Shown here piece after piece: positions 45,842 through 57,390 of a stretch of DNA of 64,000 bases. Source of the DNA: an uncultured Alphaproteobacteria bacterium (lineage in GTDB: Bacteria; Pseudomonadota; Alphaproteobacteria; Micropepsales; Micropepsaceae); the NCBI GenBank assembly GCA_903857685.1, contig CAIOFO010000148.1, positions 43,305-107,304 of the forward strand, given 5' to 3'. Numbering within the stretch: position 1 is the first letter of the stretch; each line of letters starts with the position of its first letter. The translations under genes and the position numbers were made by a program. Under the pieces are notes generated by a model. It made no database searches and was not told the DNA's origin. It was given only the letters and a program-made list of their open reading frames with translations.

Positions 45842-47122
45842 TCACTCCAGCCACCGGCCGGTCAACCGGGAGAGCCAGCTTTTGCCCTTCCCTGCCGCGG
45901 GTAAGGCGGCCATTTCGGGATTCAAAATCTCGGGCGGCAACAGCGCCCCGGCCATCAGGAGCCCGATGGCGGTGGCGTAGTCGGGGCCCGCCGAAGCAGC
46001 GGCCAGCCCCGGAAAAACCTGGGGCCGGCCGATTCGAACCTGCTTGTTCAGGATGCGCGCCGCCAGTTCGCGGGTGCCGGTGAGCTGGCAGGCCCCGCCG
46101 GTCAGCACGGCCCTGCGGCCGGCCACGGCGTCATAGCCCGACGCCTGCAGGCGCTTCTGGACCTCTTCGAAAATCTCGGTCAGGCGGGCCTGGATGATGC
46201 GGGTGAGCATGGTGCGGGGCACCCGCAAGGCGCTGTCGTCGCCCTCCTCGCCCATCTGGGGCACGGAGATGACATCGGCGCCGGCCTCCAGGTCGCCCAG
46301 CGCCGCGCCGAACAGGGTCTTGATGCGCTCGGCGGCCGAGAGCGGCGCCGTCAGGCCCAGGGAAATGTCATGGGTGACGGAAAAGCCGCCCAGCGGCACG
46401 ACATCGGCATGCACCAGATGGCCTTCCAGGAACACCGCGATCGAGGTGCAGCCGCCGCCCATGTCGATCACGGTGGCGCCGATCTGTTTTTCATCCTCGC
46501 TGAGCACCGCGAGCCCGCTGGCATAGGGGGCGAAGAGCGAGCCCACCACATTGAGATGGCAGCGCTCCACCGCCAGCTTGAGATTGGCCAGCGGCGAGGG
46601 CTTGACCGCGACGGCATGCATGGCGACGCCGATGCGCTGGCAGAACATGCCGGAGGGGTTGCGCACGCCCCGCGCCTCATCCACCACATAGGTGGTGGGG
46701 GCGCTCTGGATGATTTCATGGCCTTCCAGGCGGCACTTGCCGCGGCCATCGCTGAGCAGCTGGCGCAAATGGGCGTCTGACACCAGGGCGCCGTCCAGCG
46801 CCATCACGGCGCGGGAGGTGACCGAAACCGGGCTGCCGCAATTGACCGCCACCAGCACATTCTGGATGCGGGCATCGGCATGGTTCTCGGCGGCGGCAAC
46901 GCAGTCGCGGATGGTTTCCTCGGCCAGTTCCAGACTGGTGACAGTGCCGGCCCTGAGGCCGGCGCTTTCGCGCAAGGCGCTGCCCAGCACTTTGAGCGTG
47001 CCATGCTCGGCCCGGCCGATGACGCAGGCGACCTTGGAGGTGCCCACATCCAGCGCGGACACCAGGCCGGTGCGGTAGGCGAGAATTTCATTGTTCACGC
47101 GCAATTTCAATGTCTCGCCCAT
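45842..47122 (-). CDS. ftsA: Cell division protein FtsA
   Basis: The 426 residues form an actin-like ATPase: SALDVGTSKVACVIGRAEHG (phosphate 1), VIDMGGGCTSIAVFLEG (phosphate 2) and VLTGGACQLTGTRELA (adenosine). The 1C subdomain lies between phosphate 1 and 2. The C-terminal WLSRLTGRWLE is an amphipathic membrane-targeting helix. FtsA anchors FtsZ to the membrane. Start overlaps the ftsQ stop by 1 nt (TGATG). Confidence 0.95.
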   Translation of the reverse strand: MGETLKLRVNNEILAYRTGLVSALDVGTSKVACVIGRAEHGTLKVLGSALRESAGLRAGTVTSLELAEETIRDCVAAAENHADARIQNVLVAVNCGSPVSVTSRAVMALDGALVSDAHLRQLLSDGRGKCRLEGHEIIQSAPTTYVVDEARGVRNPSGMFCQRIGVAMHAVAVKPSPLANLKLAVERCHLNVVGSLFAPYASGLAVLSEDEKQIGATVIDMGGGCTSIAVFLEGHLVHADVVPLGGFSVTHDISLGLTAPLSAAERIKTLFGAALGDLEAGADVISVPQMGEEGDDSALRVPRTMLTRIIQARLTEIFEEVQKRLQASGYDAVAGRRAVLTGGACQLTGTRELAARILNKQVRIGRPQVFPGLAAASAGPDYATAIGLLMAGALLPPEILNPEMAALPAAGKGKSWLSRLTGRWLE

Positions 47123-48075
47123 CAGGTCTCTTTTCCTCGTTCCACGTCTTTTTTCTCGCCGCTCTTGAGCACGAAGAAATATTGCGACGGCGAGCGCAGA
47201 TCAATTTCGGTGACATCGCGTTCCAGGATGCCGTTGTCCACGATAAGGTGTTCCAGCGCGTCGAGTTCCTTTTGCCAGCCGGTTTCGGGCAGCTTGACCA
47301 CCACCCCGTCATTCAGGATCAGGTTCCAGCGCCGTTTCGAAACCCGTTCATAGGCCGCGGTGCGGGCCGAGACGGCGCGATGGCTCATCACCGCTTCCAC
47401 CAGGTCGGCGGCTGCCTCCGGCGCGCCCGGCCCGATCAGCTTGGGCAGTTTGGAGAATTTCTCGGTGTCCCGGGTGGTGATGACGCCGCCAGAACGTTCG
47501 ACCACGGCGACCTTGGATTGACCCTTGGCGTCGGGCGGCGTCTGCCACAGGGCGAAGGGGCGCTTCTCCACCACCGAGACGAAGATGGCGTCGGGATAGC
47601 GGCGCACCACATCCACCGAGGCGATCCAGTCCAGCGCCAGGATGCGGGCGCGGGCGGCGGGAAGGTCGATAAAGAAGATGGACTGGCCGGCCTTGAGCCC
47701 CAGCGCCGCGAAAATCGTATCGGTGGGCACGCGGCGATTGCCGGTGATCTGGATTTCATAGACGCCGAAACCCGCCTGGCCAACCACGCCCAGGGCGCCG
47801 TTCCGGACACCGTGCGCAGTGCGGCCGACCACGCCGCTGACCAGCAAAGCCGCGATCAGCGCCAGCAGCACCAGGCCGGCCGTGAGCAGCAGCATGGGGC
47901 GGACGAAAAACGCGCCGATGCGGCCGAAGAACCGGCGCAGCATTCCCGGCGGGCGGGCGCGGCGCGCCGTGCCGGGCTGGACCGATGAGGGTTCGCGCGC
48001 GCCGCGGGCGCTGTGGCGCACTGTCTTGGCGCGGGAAGGCCCGCGCGGCTTGCGCTCAATTTTCAGCGATCGCAT
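47122..48075 (-). CDS. ftsQ: Cell division protein FtsQ
   Basis: This 317-residue protein has a basic cytosolic N-terminus (about 70 residues), one TM helix near 80-100, and a POTRA domain ([20 protein letters not shown], then [16 protein letters not shown]). A beta domain follows ([20 protein letters not shown]). FtsQ links early and late divisome proteins in the periplasm. ATG 48075 has a Shine-Dalgarno (GGAGGA) inside the ddl end. It overlaps ddl by 13 nt. Confidence 0.93.
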   Translation of the reverse strand: MRSLKIERKPRGPSRAKTVRHSARGAREPSSVQPGTARRARPPGMLRRFFGRIGAFFVRPMLLLTAGLVLLALIAALLVSGVVGRTAHGVRNGALGVVGQAGFGVYEIQITGNRRVPTDTIFAALGLKAGQSIFFIDLPAARARILALDWIASVDVVRRYPDAIFVSVVEKRPFALWQTPPDAKGQSKVAVVERSGGVITTRDTEKFSKLPKLIGPGAPEAAADLVEAVMSHRAVSARTAAYERVSKRRWNLILNDGVVVKLPETGWQKELDALEHLIVDNGILERDVTEIDLRSPSQYFFVLKSGEKKDVERGKET

Positions 48076-48983
48076 GAGGCGTCCTCCACCATCCAGCGGC
48101 ATAATTTGGCGTAGGAAATACCCATATGGGCGGCCTGTTCCGGCACCAGCGAGGTCGGCGTCATGCCGGGCTGGGTGTTGGTTTCCAGCAGGATCAGGCG
48201 GGGCTTTGCAGCCGTCTCGTCATAGCGGAAATCGGTGCGCGTCACGCCGCGGCAGCCCAATGCCTGGTGCGCCGCAACTGCCAGCGCCATGGTTTCGGCG
48301 CTGACTTTGGAAGGCAGGTCGGCCGGCAGGATGTGGCGCGAGCCGCCGGCGGCATACTTGGCTTCATAGTCGTAGAATTCCAGATCGGTGGTGATCTCGG
48401 TGACGCCCAGGGGCTTGTCGCCCATCACGCTGACGGTGAGTTCGCGGCCGGGGACAAATTCCTCCACCATCATTTCATTCGACAGGTTCCAGTCGTCGCT
48501 GCCCAATGCGGCGGGCGGACGATTGTCGCCCTTGCGGATGATAAAGACGCCGACCGAGGAGCCTTCATTGACCGGCTTGACCACATAAGGCGGTTCCATC
48601 AGATGGCCAGCCGCCGCCGTCTTGCGGTCCACCACGATGGATTTGACCACCGGCAATCCCGCCGCCCGGTAGACATCCTTGGTGCGCTGCTTGTGCATTG
48701 CCAGCGCCGAAGCCAGCACGCCGGAATGGGTGTAGGGAATCCGCATTAGCTCCAGCAGACCCTGCACCGTGCCGTCCTCGCCGAAGCGGCCATGCAGGGC
48801 GTTGAACACGGCATCGGGCCTGGCACGGAACAGCTGGTCGCCGGGATTGTCGCCCGGATCCACCATCACCGGATCAAAGCCCTCTTCCGCCAGCGCCTTC
48901 ATGACGCCGCGGCCGGACGACAGCGAGACTTCGCGCTCGGCCGAGCGCCCGCCCATCAGCACCGCGATGCGTTTGAAATTCAT
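48063..48983 (-). CDS. ddl: D-alanine-D-alanine ligase
   Basis: The 306 residues form an ATP-grasp ligase: [20 protein letters not shown] at the N-terminus, [16 protein letters not shown], then the ATP-grasp residues [20 protein letters not shown] and [20 protein letters not shown]. It makes D-Ala-D-Ala for peptidoglycan. ATG 48983 overlaps the murB stop (ATGA). The residue pattern of the omega loop is typical of Ddl B-type enzymes. Confidence 0.95.
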   Translation of the reverse strand: MNFKRIAVLMGGRSAEREVSLSSGRGVMKALAEEGFDPVMVDPGDNPGDQLFRARPDAVFNALHGRFGEDGTVQGLLELMRIPYTHSGVLASALAMHKQRTKDVYRAAGLPVVKSIVVDRKTAAAGHLMEPPYVVKPVNEGSSVGVFIIRKGDNRPPAALGSDDWNLSNEMMVEEFVPGRELTVSVMGDKPLGVTEITTDLEFYDYEAKYAAGGSRHILPADLPSKVSAETMALAVAAHQALGCRGVTRTDFRYDETAAKPRLILLETNTQPGMTPTSLVPEQAAHMGISYAKLCRWMVEDASCDR

Positions 48984-49876
48984 GCGAGCCCCACCCGCTT
49001 GATTTCCCATTCCAGCGCGACGCCGGATTTAGCCTTGACGCGGGCGCGGACTTCCTCGCCCAGCGCCTCGATGTCGGCGGCTTTGGCCTCGCCCAGATTG
49101 ATCAGGAAATTGGCGTGTTTCTCGCTGACCTGGGCATCGCCGCGCCTGAGGCCGCGGCAGCCGGCCTCGTCGATCAACTGCCATGCCTTTTTGCCCGGCG
49201 GGTTCTTGAAGGTCGAGCCGCCGGTCTTGGCGCGGATCGGCTGGCTGGCCTCGCGGTTGGCGTTCAATTCCTCCATGCGGGCGCGAATGGCCTCGGGCTT
49301 GTCCAGCGTGCCTTCAAACAGGGCCTCGATGAAAATCAGCTCGTCGCGGACCTGGGCCTTGCGATAGACGAACGCCATGTCAGCGGGCGTCAGGGTGACC
49401 TTGTTGCCGCGCGCGTCGAGCGCCGCGGCTTCGACAAAAATATCCTTGATCTCGCGGCCATAGCAGCCGGCATTCATCTTCAGGGCGCCGCCGATTGTGC
49501 CCGGCACGCCGCGCAGGAATTCCAGGCCGGCGATGCCGGCATCGGCCGCTGCCCGTGCCACACCAGCGTCCAGCGCCGCCGCGCCCGCGCGCACCCGCGT
49601 GCCGTTGGTCGCGATCTTCCCGAAAGACGATGACAGCCGCACCGTGACGCCGGGAATACCGCCGTCGCGCACCAGAAGATTGGAGCCGACGCCGATCACG
49701 GTCAGCCGGAGTTGATCGGGCCTCGCCGCCAGGAAGGCGGACAGATCGTCCAGATCGGCGGGACGAAACAGGATTTCCGCCGCGCCGCCGGCCCGGAACC
49801 ACACCAGGTCCTTGAGCGGCGCGCCGTGGGTATAGGTGCCGCGCACCGGCGGCAGCATGTCACAAACTTGTGTCAT
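48980..49876 (-). CDS. murB: UDP-N-acetylenolpyruvoylglucosamine reductase (MurB)
   Basis: The 298 residues contain the FAD domain ([52 protein letters not shown]) and the C-terminal substrate domain with [20 protein letters not shown], whose Ser is the proton donor, and a conserved Glu near the end. It reduces UDP-GlcNAc-enolpyruvate to UDP-MurNAc with NADPH. Its stop overlaps ddl and its start overlaps murC (ATGA), so translation is probably coupled. Confidence 0.95.
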   Translation of the reverse strand: MTQVCDMLPPVRGTYTHGAPLKDLVWFRAGGAAEILFRPADLDDLSAFLAARPDQLRLTVIGVGSNLLVRDGGIPGVTVRLSSSFGKIATNGTRVRAGAAALDAGVARAAADAGIAGLEFLRGVPGTIGGALKMNAGCYGREIKDIFVEAAALDARGNKVTLTPADMAFVYRKAQVRDELIFIEALFEGTLDKPEAIRARMEELNANREASQPIRAKTGGSTFKNPPGKKAWQLIDEAGCRGLRRGDAQVSEKHANFLINLGEAKAADIEALGEEVRARVKAKSGVALEWEIKRVGLA

Positions 49877-51288
49877 GACAGGGCCTCCAGCTTTTTCTGC
49901 AGGCCGTGCATCCAGGCAGTGATCGAACCGGCGCCCAGTCCCACCACCGCGCCGCCCGGTTTCAGGTACGGCGCCACGGCGGCGGCGAGATCGGCTTCGC
50001 CGTCAATGGCAATGACGTTGCGATGGCCGTGGGCGCGCAGCGCCTCGGCATAGGAATCCCGGTCAATGCCGTCGATCGGCTGCTCGCCCGCGGCATAGAC
50101 CGGGGCGATGATCGCGACATCGGCGTCATTGAGGCATTTGGCGAATTGCTCGAACGTGTCGCGCAGGCGGGTGTAGCGGTGCGGCTGCACCACCGCCACC
50201 ACCGGGCCGCTATAGGCCTGGCGCGCGGCTTTCAGCGCGGCGGCGATCTTGAAAGGGTTGTGGGCATAATCGTCAATGATGGCGGCGCCTTTCCATTCCC
50301 CAATTTTGGAGAAGCGGCGGCCCACGCCCTTGAATTCCGCCAGCGCCTTTCGGATCACGTTTTCGCTGACTCCCAGCTCGCGCGCCACGACGATGGCGGC
50401 CATGGCGTTCTGCACATTGTGTTCGCCGGGCATGGGCAGCTTGAGGCCGTCCCAGCGTATTTCACTGTTCTTGCGGCGGTCGGTGAAGACGACGTCGAAG
50501 TGCGACACGCCTTCGGCGAAACGCACATTCACCGCCCTGGCATCGGCCTGGGGCGAGAAACCATAAGTGATCAGCCGCCGGTCGGTGATGCGCCCCACCA
50601 TGGCCTGGACTTCGGAATGGTCGAGGCACAGCACGGCAAAACCGTAGAAGGGCACATTCTCGATGAAGCGCTGGAAGGCCGCCAGCATGGCGTCGAAGGT
50701 GCCGTAGAAATCCAGATGATCGGGATCGGCATTGGTGACCACCGCGATGGTGGCGGGCAGGCGCAGGAATGTGCCGTCGCTCTCGTCGGCCTCCACCACC
50801 ACCCATTCGCCTGCGCCAAGCCGGGCATTGGTGCCGTAGGCGTTGATGATGCCGCCATTGACCACGGTGGGATCCATGCCGCCGCCATCCAGCAGCGCCG
50901 CCACCAAGGTCGTGGTGGTGGTCTTGCCGTTGGTGCCGGCAATGGCGACGCAGGAGCGCAGGCGCATGATCTCGGCCAGCATCTCGGCCCGGCGCACCAG
51001 CGGCAGGCTGAGGGCGCGGGCCGCGTCGAACTCGACATTGCCGGGCTTGACGGCGGAGGAATAGACCACCGCATGCGCGTCTTTCAGATTGTCCGCGCTG
51101 TGGCCGATGGAAACCGCAATGCCCATCGCCTTGAGGCGCTTGACATTGGCGCTTTCGGAAACATCCGAGCCCTGCACCTTGTAGCCCAGATTGTGCATGA
51201 TCTCGGCGATGCCGCTCATGCCGATGCCGCCAATGCCGATGAAATGAATGGCGCCGATATCGAGCGGAACGCGGGTGGTGACTTTCAT
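49873..51288 (-). CDS. murC: UDP-N-acetylmuramate-L-alanine ligase (MurC)
   Basis: The 471 residues have an N-terminal Rossmann domain ([20 protein letters not shown]), Walker A-like [20 protein letters not shown] and [11 protein letters not shown] as the Mur ligase central motif, then a C-terminal ligase domain with [15 protein letters not shown]. MurC adds L-Ala to UDP-MurNAc. It overlaps both murG and murB by 4 nt. Confidence 0.96.
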   Translation of the reverse strand: MKVTTRVPLDIGAIHFIGIGGIGMSGIAEIMHNLGYKVQGSDVSESANVKRLKAMGIAVSIGHSADNLKDAHAVVYSSAVKPGNVEFDAARALSLPLVRRAEMLAEIMRLRSCVAIAGTNGKTTTTTLVAALLDGGGMDPTVVNGGIINAYGTNARLGAGEWVVVEADESDGTFLRLPATIAVVTNADPDHLDFYGTFDAMLAAFQRFIENVPFYGFAVLCLDHSEVQAMVGRITDRRLITYGFSPQADARAVNVRFAEGVSHFDVVFTDRRKNSEIRWDGLKLPMPGEHNVQNAMAAIVVARELGVSENVIRKALAEFKGVGRRFSKIGEWKGAAIIDDYAHNPFKIAAALKAARQAYSGPVVAVVQPHRYTRLRDTFEQFAKCLNDADVAIIAPVYAAGEQPIDGIDRDSYAEALRAHGHRNVIAIDGEADLAAAVAPYLKPGGAVVGLGAGSITAWMHGLQKKLEALS

Positions 51289-52373
51289 GCTGCCCCCGCA
51301 AGCGATTCAACCAGATCGGCCAGCTTGCCCGCGGCGTCGGGTGTCGCAAGCGCGTGGGCCCTGGCGGCGCGGGCCTTGAGGTCCAGCGGATCGGCGAAAA
51401 TCCCGACCAGCATTTGAGCGAGCAAATCCGGGCTCAAATCGCTCTCGCGCAAGCGCCAGGCAGCGCCGGCATCGGCCAGGATATCGGCATTGGGCGTCTG
51501 GTTGTCGTCGAGCGCGTAAGGAAGCGGCACGAGAATGGAGGGTCTTCCGATCGCCATCAATTCGGCCACCGTACCGGCGCCGGAGCGGCCGATCACCAGA
51601 TGGGCCGACGCCATGCGGGCCGGCAGATCGGTGAAAAAGGGCGCCAGGTCGGCGCGGATTTCGGCATTGCCGTAAATCTCGCGCACTGCGTCAATGTCTT
51701 CCGGGCGGCATTGCTGCATCACATAGAGCCGGTGCCGCAGGCCGTGCGGCAGGCGGGTGAGCGCGGCGGGAACGATCCTGCTGAAGGCGCGCGCGCCCTG
51801 GCTGCCGCCGAAGATCAGAAGCCGCACGGCGCCGTCGGCCTGCGGCAGGGAATAGGGCGCGCCCCACAGCGCTGTCACTTCGGGGCGCAGCGGATTGCCG
51901 GTCAGCACGATCTTGGATTGGTCGCGTGGCGCAAAGCGCGCGATGGGAAAGGCGGCGGCCACCAGCAGGACCTTGTTCATCACCAGCCGGTTGGCGCGGC
52001 CGACCACCGCATTCTGCTCGATGATGGCGGTGGGCAGACGCGCCAATGACGCCGCCAGCATCACGGGCACGGAGGGATAGCCGCCAAAGCCGATCACGGC
52101 GGCGGGCCTGAGACGGATCAGCTTGACGAAAGCCAGCACGATGCCGGCGGCGATCTTGAACGGCGCGGTGAGCGCGCCCATGGGCGAGGACGGCACGGTC
52201 AGGATCCGCGCGCCGGGGAAATGCGTGGCGTAATTGGCAAAGCGTGTATCGGTCATCACCACAATGTCGCGGCCGCGACGCGACAGTTCGCCCGCCAAGG
52301 CCTGAGCAGGAAACAGATGCCCGCCGCTGCCGCCCGCCGAGAGAACGACACAATTTTTGAAGTGGTGGCTCAT
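51285..52373 (-). CDS. murG: UDP-GlcNAc:lipid I transferase (MurG)
   Basis: The 362-residue GT28 enzyme begins with [20 protein letters not shown] (donor loop GGxGGH). It has [15 protein letters not shown] (loop 2) and [20 protein letters not shown] (UDP-GlcNAc binding). MurG makes lipid II from lipid I at the inner face of the membrane. Start and stop both overlap neighbouring genes by 4 nt. Confidence 0.96.
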   Translation of the reverse strand: MSHHFKNCVVLSAGGSGGHLFPAQALAGELSRRGRDIVVMTDTRFANYATHFPGARILTVPSSPMGALTAPFKIAAGIVLAFVKLIRLRPAAVIGFGGYPSVPVMLAASLARLPTAIIEQNAVVGRANRLVMNKVLLVAAAFPIARFAPRDQSKIVLTGNPLRPEVTALWGAPYSLPQADGAVRLLIFGGSQGARAFSRIVPAALTRLPHGLRHRLYVMQQCRPEDIDAVREIYGNAEIRADLAPFFTDLPARMASAHLVIGRSGAGTVAELMAIGRPSILVPLPYALDDNQTPNADILADAGAAWRLRESDLSPDLLAQMLVGIFADPLDLKARAARAHALATPDAAGKLADLVESLAGAA

Positions 52374-53521
52374 GCGCGCGCACCCAGGGACTGCAACAAG
52401 GATTCCTCACGCGCGCCGATCTTGGGACGCTGGCGCGTCACAGCCAGGGCAAAGCCCATGGTGAGCGCGATGGAGAAGAGCGAGGACCCGCCATAGGAAA
52501 TGAAGGGCAGCGTCATGCCCTTGGCAGGCAGCAGCGACACCGCGACGCCCATATTGACGAAAGCCTGGAGCGCAGTGACCACCGCCAGCCCGGCACCCGC
52601 CAGCTGGCAGAAAGGATCGCGCACCCCGGCCGAGCGCAGCAGCAGGCGCACCGTCAAAAGGCAGAACAGCGCCGCGATGATGACACACAGAACCAGGCCG
52701 AATTCCTCGCCCGCCACCGCGAAAATGTAATCGGAATGGGCGTCAGGGATGCGATACTTGATGGTGCCGGCGCCCGGCCCGACGCCGGCAAGCCCGCCAT
52801 GGGCGAAGGCCTTGAGCGCCAGCCCGGCCTGATAGCCGATATCGGTATCGCTCATATATTGCGCCACCCGGTGATGGACATGGGGAAAGATCAGGTACGC
52901 GCCCACGCCCAGCAGCCCGGTTACCCCGGCGAGCAGCGCCACCCAGAAAAGCGGCAGGCCGGCGAAGAACAGCATCGCGCCCCACAGCGAGAGCAAAAGC
53001 CCGGTCTGGCCGACATCGGGCTGTAGCAGCAGGATCAGGATCGCCGGCAGGATCAGCATCAGGGTGACGACCGGCTTGGGGATGGCAAGCGGGGCGCGGT
53101 CGGCCAGCACGGCGGCGGCCAGGATGGCGAAGCTGGGCTTGAGGAATTCGGAGGGCTGCAGGCTGAGAATGCCGAAATTCAGTTCGCGGCGCGCGCCCAG
53201 CACGTCGGCGCCGACAAACAGCACCAGGAAGGAGGCGATCAGCGCCAGCGCGAAAACTACGGCGGCGGTGATCTTGACCTGGCGGATCGACAGCAGCGAT
53301 GAGCCCGCCATGATGCCCAGCGCCACGGCGGCGTAACTGAGCTGGCGCGCGGCATAGCGGAAATCGCCGGCGCTCAGCGGCCCGCCGGTGATGGCGGGAC
53401 TAGCGGCGAAGGCCAGCATCAGGCCGATGCCGATCAACAGCGCCATGCCGGTCAGCGCCACCTTGTCCACCGTAAACCACCAGCTGGCGAAGCCGCCCTT
53501 GTCGGCGCGCGAGACGCTCAT
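52370..53521 (-). CDS. ftsW: Peptidoglycan polymerase FtsW (SEDS family)
   Basis: The 383 residues contain about ten TM helices. The SEDS signatures are LQPSEFLKPSFAILAAAVLA, PDVGQTGLLLSLWGAML, and GVGPGAGTIKYRIPDAHSDY with IFAVAGEEFGL (catalytic-loop Asp). FtsW polymerises septal glycan with FtsI. It overlaps murD (ATGA at 53518-53521) and murG. Confidence 0.95.
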   Translation of the reverse strand: MSVSRADKGGFASWWFTVDKVALTGMALLIGIGLMLAFAASPAITGGPLSAGDFRYAARQLSYAAVALGIMAGSSLLSIRQVKITAAVVFALALIASFLVLFVGADVLGARRELNFGILSLQPSEFLKPSFAILAAAVLADRAPLAIPKPVVTLMLILPAILILLLQPDVGQTGLLLSLWGAMLFFAGLPLFWVALLAGVTGLLGVGAYLIFPHVHHRVAQYMSDTDIGYQAGLALKAFAHGGLAGVGPGAGTIKYRIPDAHSDYIFAVAGEEFGLVLCVIIAALFCLLTVRLLLRSAGVRDPFCQLAGAGLAVVTALQAFVNMGVAVSLLPAKGMTLPFISYGGSSLFSIALTMGFALAVTRQRPKIGAREESLLQSLGARA

Positions 53522-54945
53522 GACGCCACCTTTACGTCATGCGGTAGCCGTGCCACCGCGGCGCGAAAGGCGTCGCCGCGCTGCTCGAAATCCTTGAACT
53601 GGTCGTAGGAAGCGCAGGCGGGCGACAGCAGCACAACCGGGGCGGCAGCCTCGGAGCTCGCCGCGTCGCGCGCCGCCGAAATCACCGCGGCATCCAGCGT
53701 GCCCGACATTTCGTAGGGCGCCTTGCCATCCAAGGTGCGCGAAAAGGCATGCGCCGCCTCGCCGATCAGATAGGCCCTGCGGATGCGCGGGAAAAATGGC
53801 GCCAGGCTTTCGATGCCGCCCTGCTTGGGCTTGCCGCCCGCGATCCAGAAAATATCGGGATAGACCTCCAGCGCCCGCGCCGCCGCGTCGGCATTGGTGG
53901 CCTTGGAATCGTTGATGAACAGGGTCTTGCCGATGCGGCCGACGTCCTCCATGCGATGGGCCAGGCCCGGGAAACTGGCGATGGCGGCGGCAATGATCCG
54001 AACATCCTTGACGAACGGCTTTGTGGCGGCAAAGGCCAGCGCGGCATTCTGCCAGTTGTGCACACCGCGCAGACGCGCCGCTTCGGCCAGCTCCATGATT
54101 TTTGCGGCGCGGCCGTTCTGGGCGTCATAGAGCACGCCGTCCACGACAAAAAATCCCCGCCCCAGCACCTTGCCGACCGAGACCGGCCAGGCGGCGACAT
54201 TTTCGCCCGACAGTTGGGTGAAGATGGCCGCGCCGTAGGCGTCATCGACGCCGACAATGGCATGCCCGTCCTTGGGCACCTGGTTCAGCAGCCGCTGCTT
54301 GATGGCCGCATAATTCTGCATGGTGCTGTGGCGATCAATGTGATCGGGCGTCAGGTTCGACAGCAGGGCGATGTCCGGTCTCAGGCCCGGCGTCAGGTCT
54401 ATCTGGAAGCTGGACATTTCCAGCACATAGATGGTGCGCGGCCCAGTTCTGCCGGAAGAGGGCGGCGACAGTTCCAGCACCGAGTTGCCGATATTGCCGC
54501 CGATCTGGGCATCGAAACCGGCCTGGGCCAGAATATGGCCGACCAGCGCCGTGGTGGTGGACTTGCCGTTGGTGCCGGTGATGGCGATTACGGGCGCGAG
54601 GCCGGGCCTTTCGGCGTCGGGGCGGATCTCGCGCGCGAACAATTCGACATCCCCGATCACTTCCACCTTGGCGGCCCGGGCATGCGCGACGACTTCATGC
54701 GGTTTGGGGTGGGTCAGCGGCACGCCGGGGCTGAGGATCAGGGCGGCGATGCTTTCCCATGGCCATTCGCGCCAGGGCATGATCTGCGCCCCCGCCAGCC
54801 CGCCCGCATCGCGCGCCGTGCTGTTGTCATCCCAGGCAATCACATTGGCGCCGCCCGCCACCAGCGAACGCACCGCGCCCAGCCCGGTTCGGGCGAGGCC
54901 GAAAACGGCGACGGTGCGTCTGGCGAAGGTGCGCGAAGCGATCAT
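53518..54945 (-). CDS. murD: UDP-N-acetylmuramoylalanine-D-glutamate ligase (MurD)
   Basis: The 475 residues show the MurD order: N-terminal Rossmann domain (VAVFGLARTGLGAVRSLVAG), ATP loop ITGTNGKSTTTALVGHILAQ, SNLTPDHIDRHSTMQNYAAI, and C-terminal FINDSKATNADAAARALEV. It adds D-Glu to UDP-MurNAc-L-Ala. It is separated from the mraY stop by 4 nt. Confidence 0.96.
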   Translation of the reverse strand: MIASRTFARRTVAVFGLARTGLGAVRSLVAGGANVIAWDDNSTARDAGGLAGAQIMPWREWPWESIAALILSPGVPLTHPKPHEVVAHARAAKVEVIGDVELFAREIRPDAERPGLAPVIAITGTNGKSTTTALVGHILAQAGFDAQIGGNIGNSVLELSPPSSGRTGPRTIYVLEMSSFQIDLTPGLRPDIALLSNLTPDHIDRHSTMQNYAAIKQRLLNQVPKDGHAIVGVDDAYGAAIFTQLSGENVAAWPVSVGKVLGRGFFVVDGVLYDAQNGRAAKIMELAEAARLRGVHNWQNAALAFAATKPFVKDVRIIAAAIASFPGLAHRMEDVGRIGKTLFINDSKATNADAAARALEVYPDIFWIAGGKPKQGGIESLAPFFPRIRRAYLIGEAAHAFSRTLDGKAPYEMSGTLDAAVISAARDAASSEAAAPVVLLSPACASYDQFKDFEQRGDAFRAAVARLPHDVKVAS

Positions 54946-54949
54946 TGCC

Positions 54950-56041
54950 TCACCGCAGCTTCAGAGTGGCAAGGCCGGCCAGCGCCAGCACCACCGCCAG
55001 AATCCAGAAACGGATCACGATGGTGGGCTCGGTCCAGCCCAATTGTTCATAATGGTGATGGATCGGCGCCATGCGGAAAACGCGCTTGCCGGTGAGCTTG
55101 AAGCTGACCACCTGAACAATGACCGACACGGTCTCCAGGACAAAGAGGCCGCCGACAATGGCCAGCACGATCTCATGCTTGACCGAGACCGCGACCGCGC
55201 CCAGAGCGCCGCCCAGCGGCAGCGAACCGGTATCGCCCATGAAGATGGCAGCGGGCGGGGCGTTGTACCAGAGAAAGCCCAGCCCGGCGCCCACCAGGGC
55301 GGCCAGGAACACCGCCAGTTCGCCGGAGGAGACGATATAGGGAAGCTGCAGATAGGCCGCAAAACGCTCATTGCCGACCAGATAGACGATCAGGGTGAAG
55401 GTCGCCGCCGCGATCATCACCGGCACAATGGCCAACCCGTCGAGCCCGTCAGTGAAATTGACCGCATTGGCGGCGCCGGCAATGACGAAGCCGCCCACCA
55501 GGATGAAAAACAGGCCCAGCGGCAACAGCGCGGTCTTGATGAAGGGAATGGCCAGCGCGCCCGACAAGGCCGGCGTTTCGGAGCGCATGATCAGCCAGGT
55601 GGCGAGAAAGGCGATGGCGAATTCGATGGCGAGGCGGGCGCGGCCGGACAGCCCGTCGGCGGTGCGCTTGGTCACCTTGTAGTAATCGTCGAGGAATCCC
55701 AGCAGGCCATAGCAAATCGTCACCAGCAGCACGATCCAGACATAGCGGTTGGACAGCTGCGCCCAGAGCAGGGTGGACCCGATGCAGGGGATGAGGATCA
55801 GGAGGCCGCCCATGGTGGGCGTGCCGGCCTTTTCGATGATATGGCGCTGGGGGCCGTCGCTGCGGATGGGCTGGCCCTTGCCCTGCTTGCGTTTCAACCA
55901 GCGGATCAGCGGGGGATTGATGACAAAGGCAATGGCCAGGGCCGTCATCACCGCCGCTCCGGAACGGAAGGTGAGATAGCGGAACAGCCGGAAGAAAGCG
56001 AGCTGGTCGGTGTGGGTGAGAAGCGACAGATAGTAGAGCAT
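54950..56041 (-). CDS. mraY: Phospho-N-acetylmuramoyl-pentapeptide transferase (MraY)
   Basis: The 363 residues give about ten TM helices and the MraY signatures [20 protein letters not shown] (Asp-rich site), [15 protein letters not shown] and [14 protein letters not shown] (HHHYE). It makes lipid I. The frame extends upstream to 56209, but ATG 56041 overlaps the murF stop as TAATG and starts at the usual residue. Confidence 0.96.
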   Translation of the reverse strand: MLYYLSLLTHTDQLAFFRLFRYLTFRSGAAVMTALAIAFVINPPLIRWLKRKQGKGQPIRSDGPQRHIIEKAGTPTMGGLLILIPCIGSTLLWAQLSNRYVWIVLLVTICYGLLGFLDDYYKVTKRTADGLSGRARLAIEFAIAFLATWLIMRSETPALSGALAIPFIKTALLPLGLFFILVGGFVIAGAANAVNFTDGLDGLAIVPVMIAAATFTLIVYLVGNERFAAYLQLPYIVSSGELAVFLAALVGAGLGFLWYNAPPAAIFMGDTGSLPLGGALGAVAVSVKHEIVLAIVGGLFVLETVSVIVQVVSFKLTGKRVFRMAPIHHHYEQLGWTEPTIVIRFWILAVVLALAGLATLKLR

Positions 56042-57390
56042 TATTTCTGCCTCGCCTTGAGCGCTTCGACGATCACCGACATTTTGGCGCCGTTGGAACC
56101 TTTGACCAGCACCGTGTCGCCGGACTTGACCGCCACCAGAAGCTGCGGCGCCAGCGCGGTGGAATTTTCCGCATAGGCGCCGCGGCGATTGGCCGGCAGC
56201 CTGTCCCACAATGCCTTCATTTCGAGGCCCGCCGCGAACACCAGGTCGGTATTCGCCTGTTCAATTGGCGCCGCCAGGGCGGCGTGATGATCGCCGGCGC
56301 CCATTTCCAGCATGTCGCCCAGCACCGCGATCTTGCGCCCCTTCGCCGCGCCGAGCAGCGCCAGCGCCGCCGCCATGGAGGCGGGGTTGGCGTTGTAGCT
56401 TTCGTCAATCACGGTGACGTCGCCCGCGGTAAAGCGCGCGCCGCGCCCCTTGAGGGCGGTGAAATTCTTCAGGCCTGCCGCCGCGTTGAGGACATCGCCT
56501 TCCATCAGGGCCACCGCCGCCAGCGCGCCAACCACATTGCCGGCGATATGGGCGCCCGGCGCCCCGACCAGGCAGTCCACCGTCTGGCCGAGAATATCCG
56601 CCTGGACGCGCATGCCCTCGCCATCGGGCGTGAAGGAAAGAAGCTTCGCCTCGCCGCTTCTGCCGAAACGCACGATGCGGGAAACCTTGGCCTGGGCCGC
56701 GCGCGCCGCCAGCCGCCCGGCATAGGCGTTGTCGGCCGGGATCAGGGCAAATCCGCCCGGCACCAGGCCTTCGAAGATTTCCGACTTGGCGTCGGCGATG
56801 GCTTCGCAGGAGCCGAAATATTCCAGATGCGCCGGGGCGATGGTGGTGATCAGCGCGCCATGCGGCCGGACAAGCGATACCAGGCTGCGGATTTCACCGG
56901 CATGGTTCATGCCGATCTCGAACACGCCGAATTCGGAGGACTCGGGCAAACCGGCCAGCGACAGCGGCACGCCCCAGTGATTGTTGTAGGAGGCGGCGGA
57001 AACATGCGTGCTGCCCAGCCCGTTCAGGGCATAACGCAGGATTTCCTTGGTGGTGGTCTTGCCGGCGCTGCCGGTTACCGCGAGGATTTTGGCGTTGCTG
57101 CGGGCGCGGGCGGCGCGGGCCAGATCCTCGAGCCCGCGCTGGGTGTCGGCGACGGTGAGCAAGGGGCCTGCCGCACCGGCGGACGCGCGCGACACCAGCG
57201 CCGCGCCGGCCTTGGCGGCGAAAGCGGCACCGACATAATCATGGCCATCGCGATTGTCGCCCTTCAGGGCCACGAACAGATCGCCTTCCTTGAGGGTGCG
57301 GGTGTCGATTGAAAGCCCGCCTACGGCAAAGCGGTCGCTGGCTTTGCCCAGCGTTGCGCTCTCGGTCTCGGCGGAAGTCCACAGCGTCAT
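56041..57390 (-). CDS. murF: UDP-MurNAc-tripeptide-D-alanyl-D-alanine ligase (MurF)
   Basis: The 449 residues carry the Mur ligase order: [20 protein letters not shown] (N-terminal UDP domain), [20 protein letters not shown] (ATP loop) and [20 protein letters not shown] (C-terminal domain). It attaches D-Ala-D-Ala. Its start overlaps the murE stop (ATGA) and its stop overlaps mraY (TAATG). Confidence 0.95.
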   Translation of the reverse strand: MTLWTSAETESATLGKASDRFAVGGLSIDTRTLKEGDLFVALKGDNRDGHDYVGAAFAAKAGAALVSRASAGAAGPLLTVADTQRGLEDLARAARARSNAKILAVTGSAGKTTTKEILRYALNGLGSTHVSAASYNNHWGVPLSLAGLPESSEFGVFEIGMNHAGEIRSLVSLVRPHGALITTIAPAHLEYFGSCEAIADAKSEIFEGLVPGGFALIPADNAYAGRLAARAAQAKVSRIVRFGRSGEAKLLSFTPDGEGMRVQADILGQTVDCLVGAPGAHIAGNVVGALAAVALMEGDVLNAAAGLKNFTALKGRGARFTAGDVTVIDESYNANPASMAAALALLGAAKGRKIAVLGDMLEMGAGDHHAALAAPIEQANTDLVFAAGLEMKALWDRLPANRRGAYAENSTALAPQLLVAVKSGDTVLVKGSNGAKMSVIVEALKARQK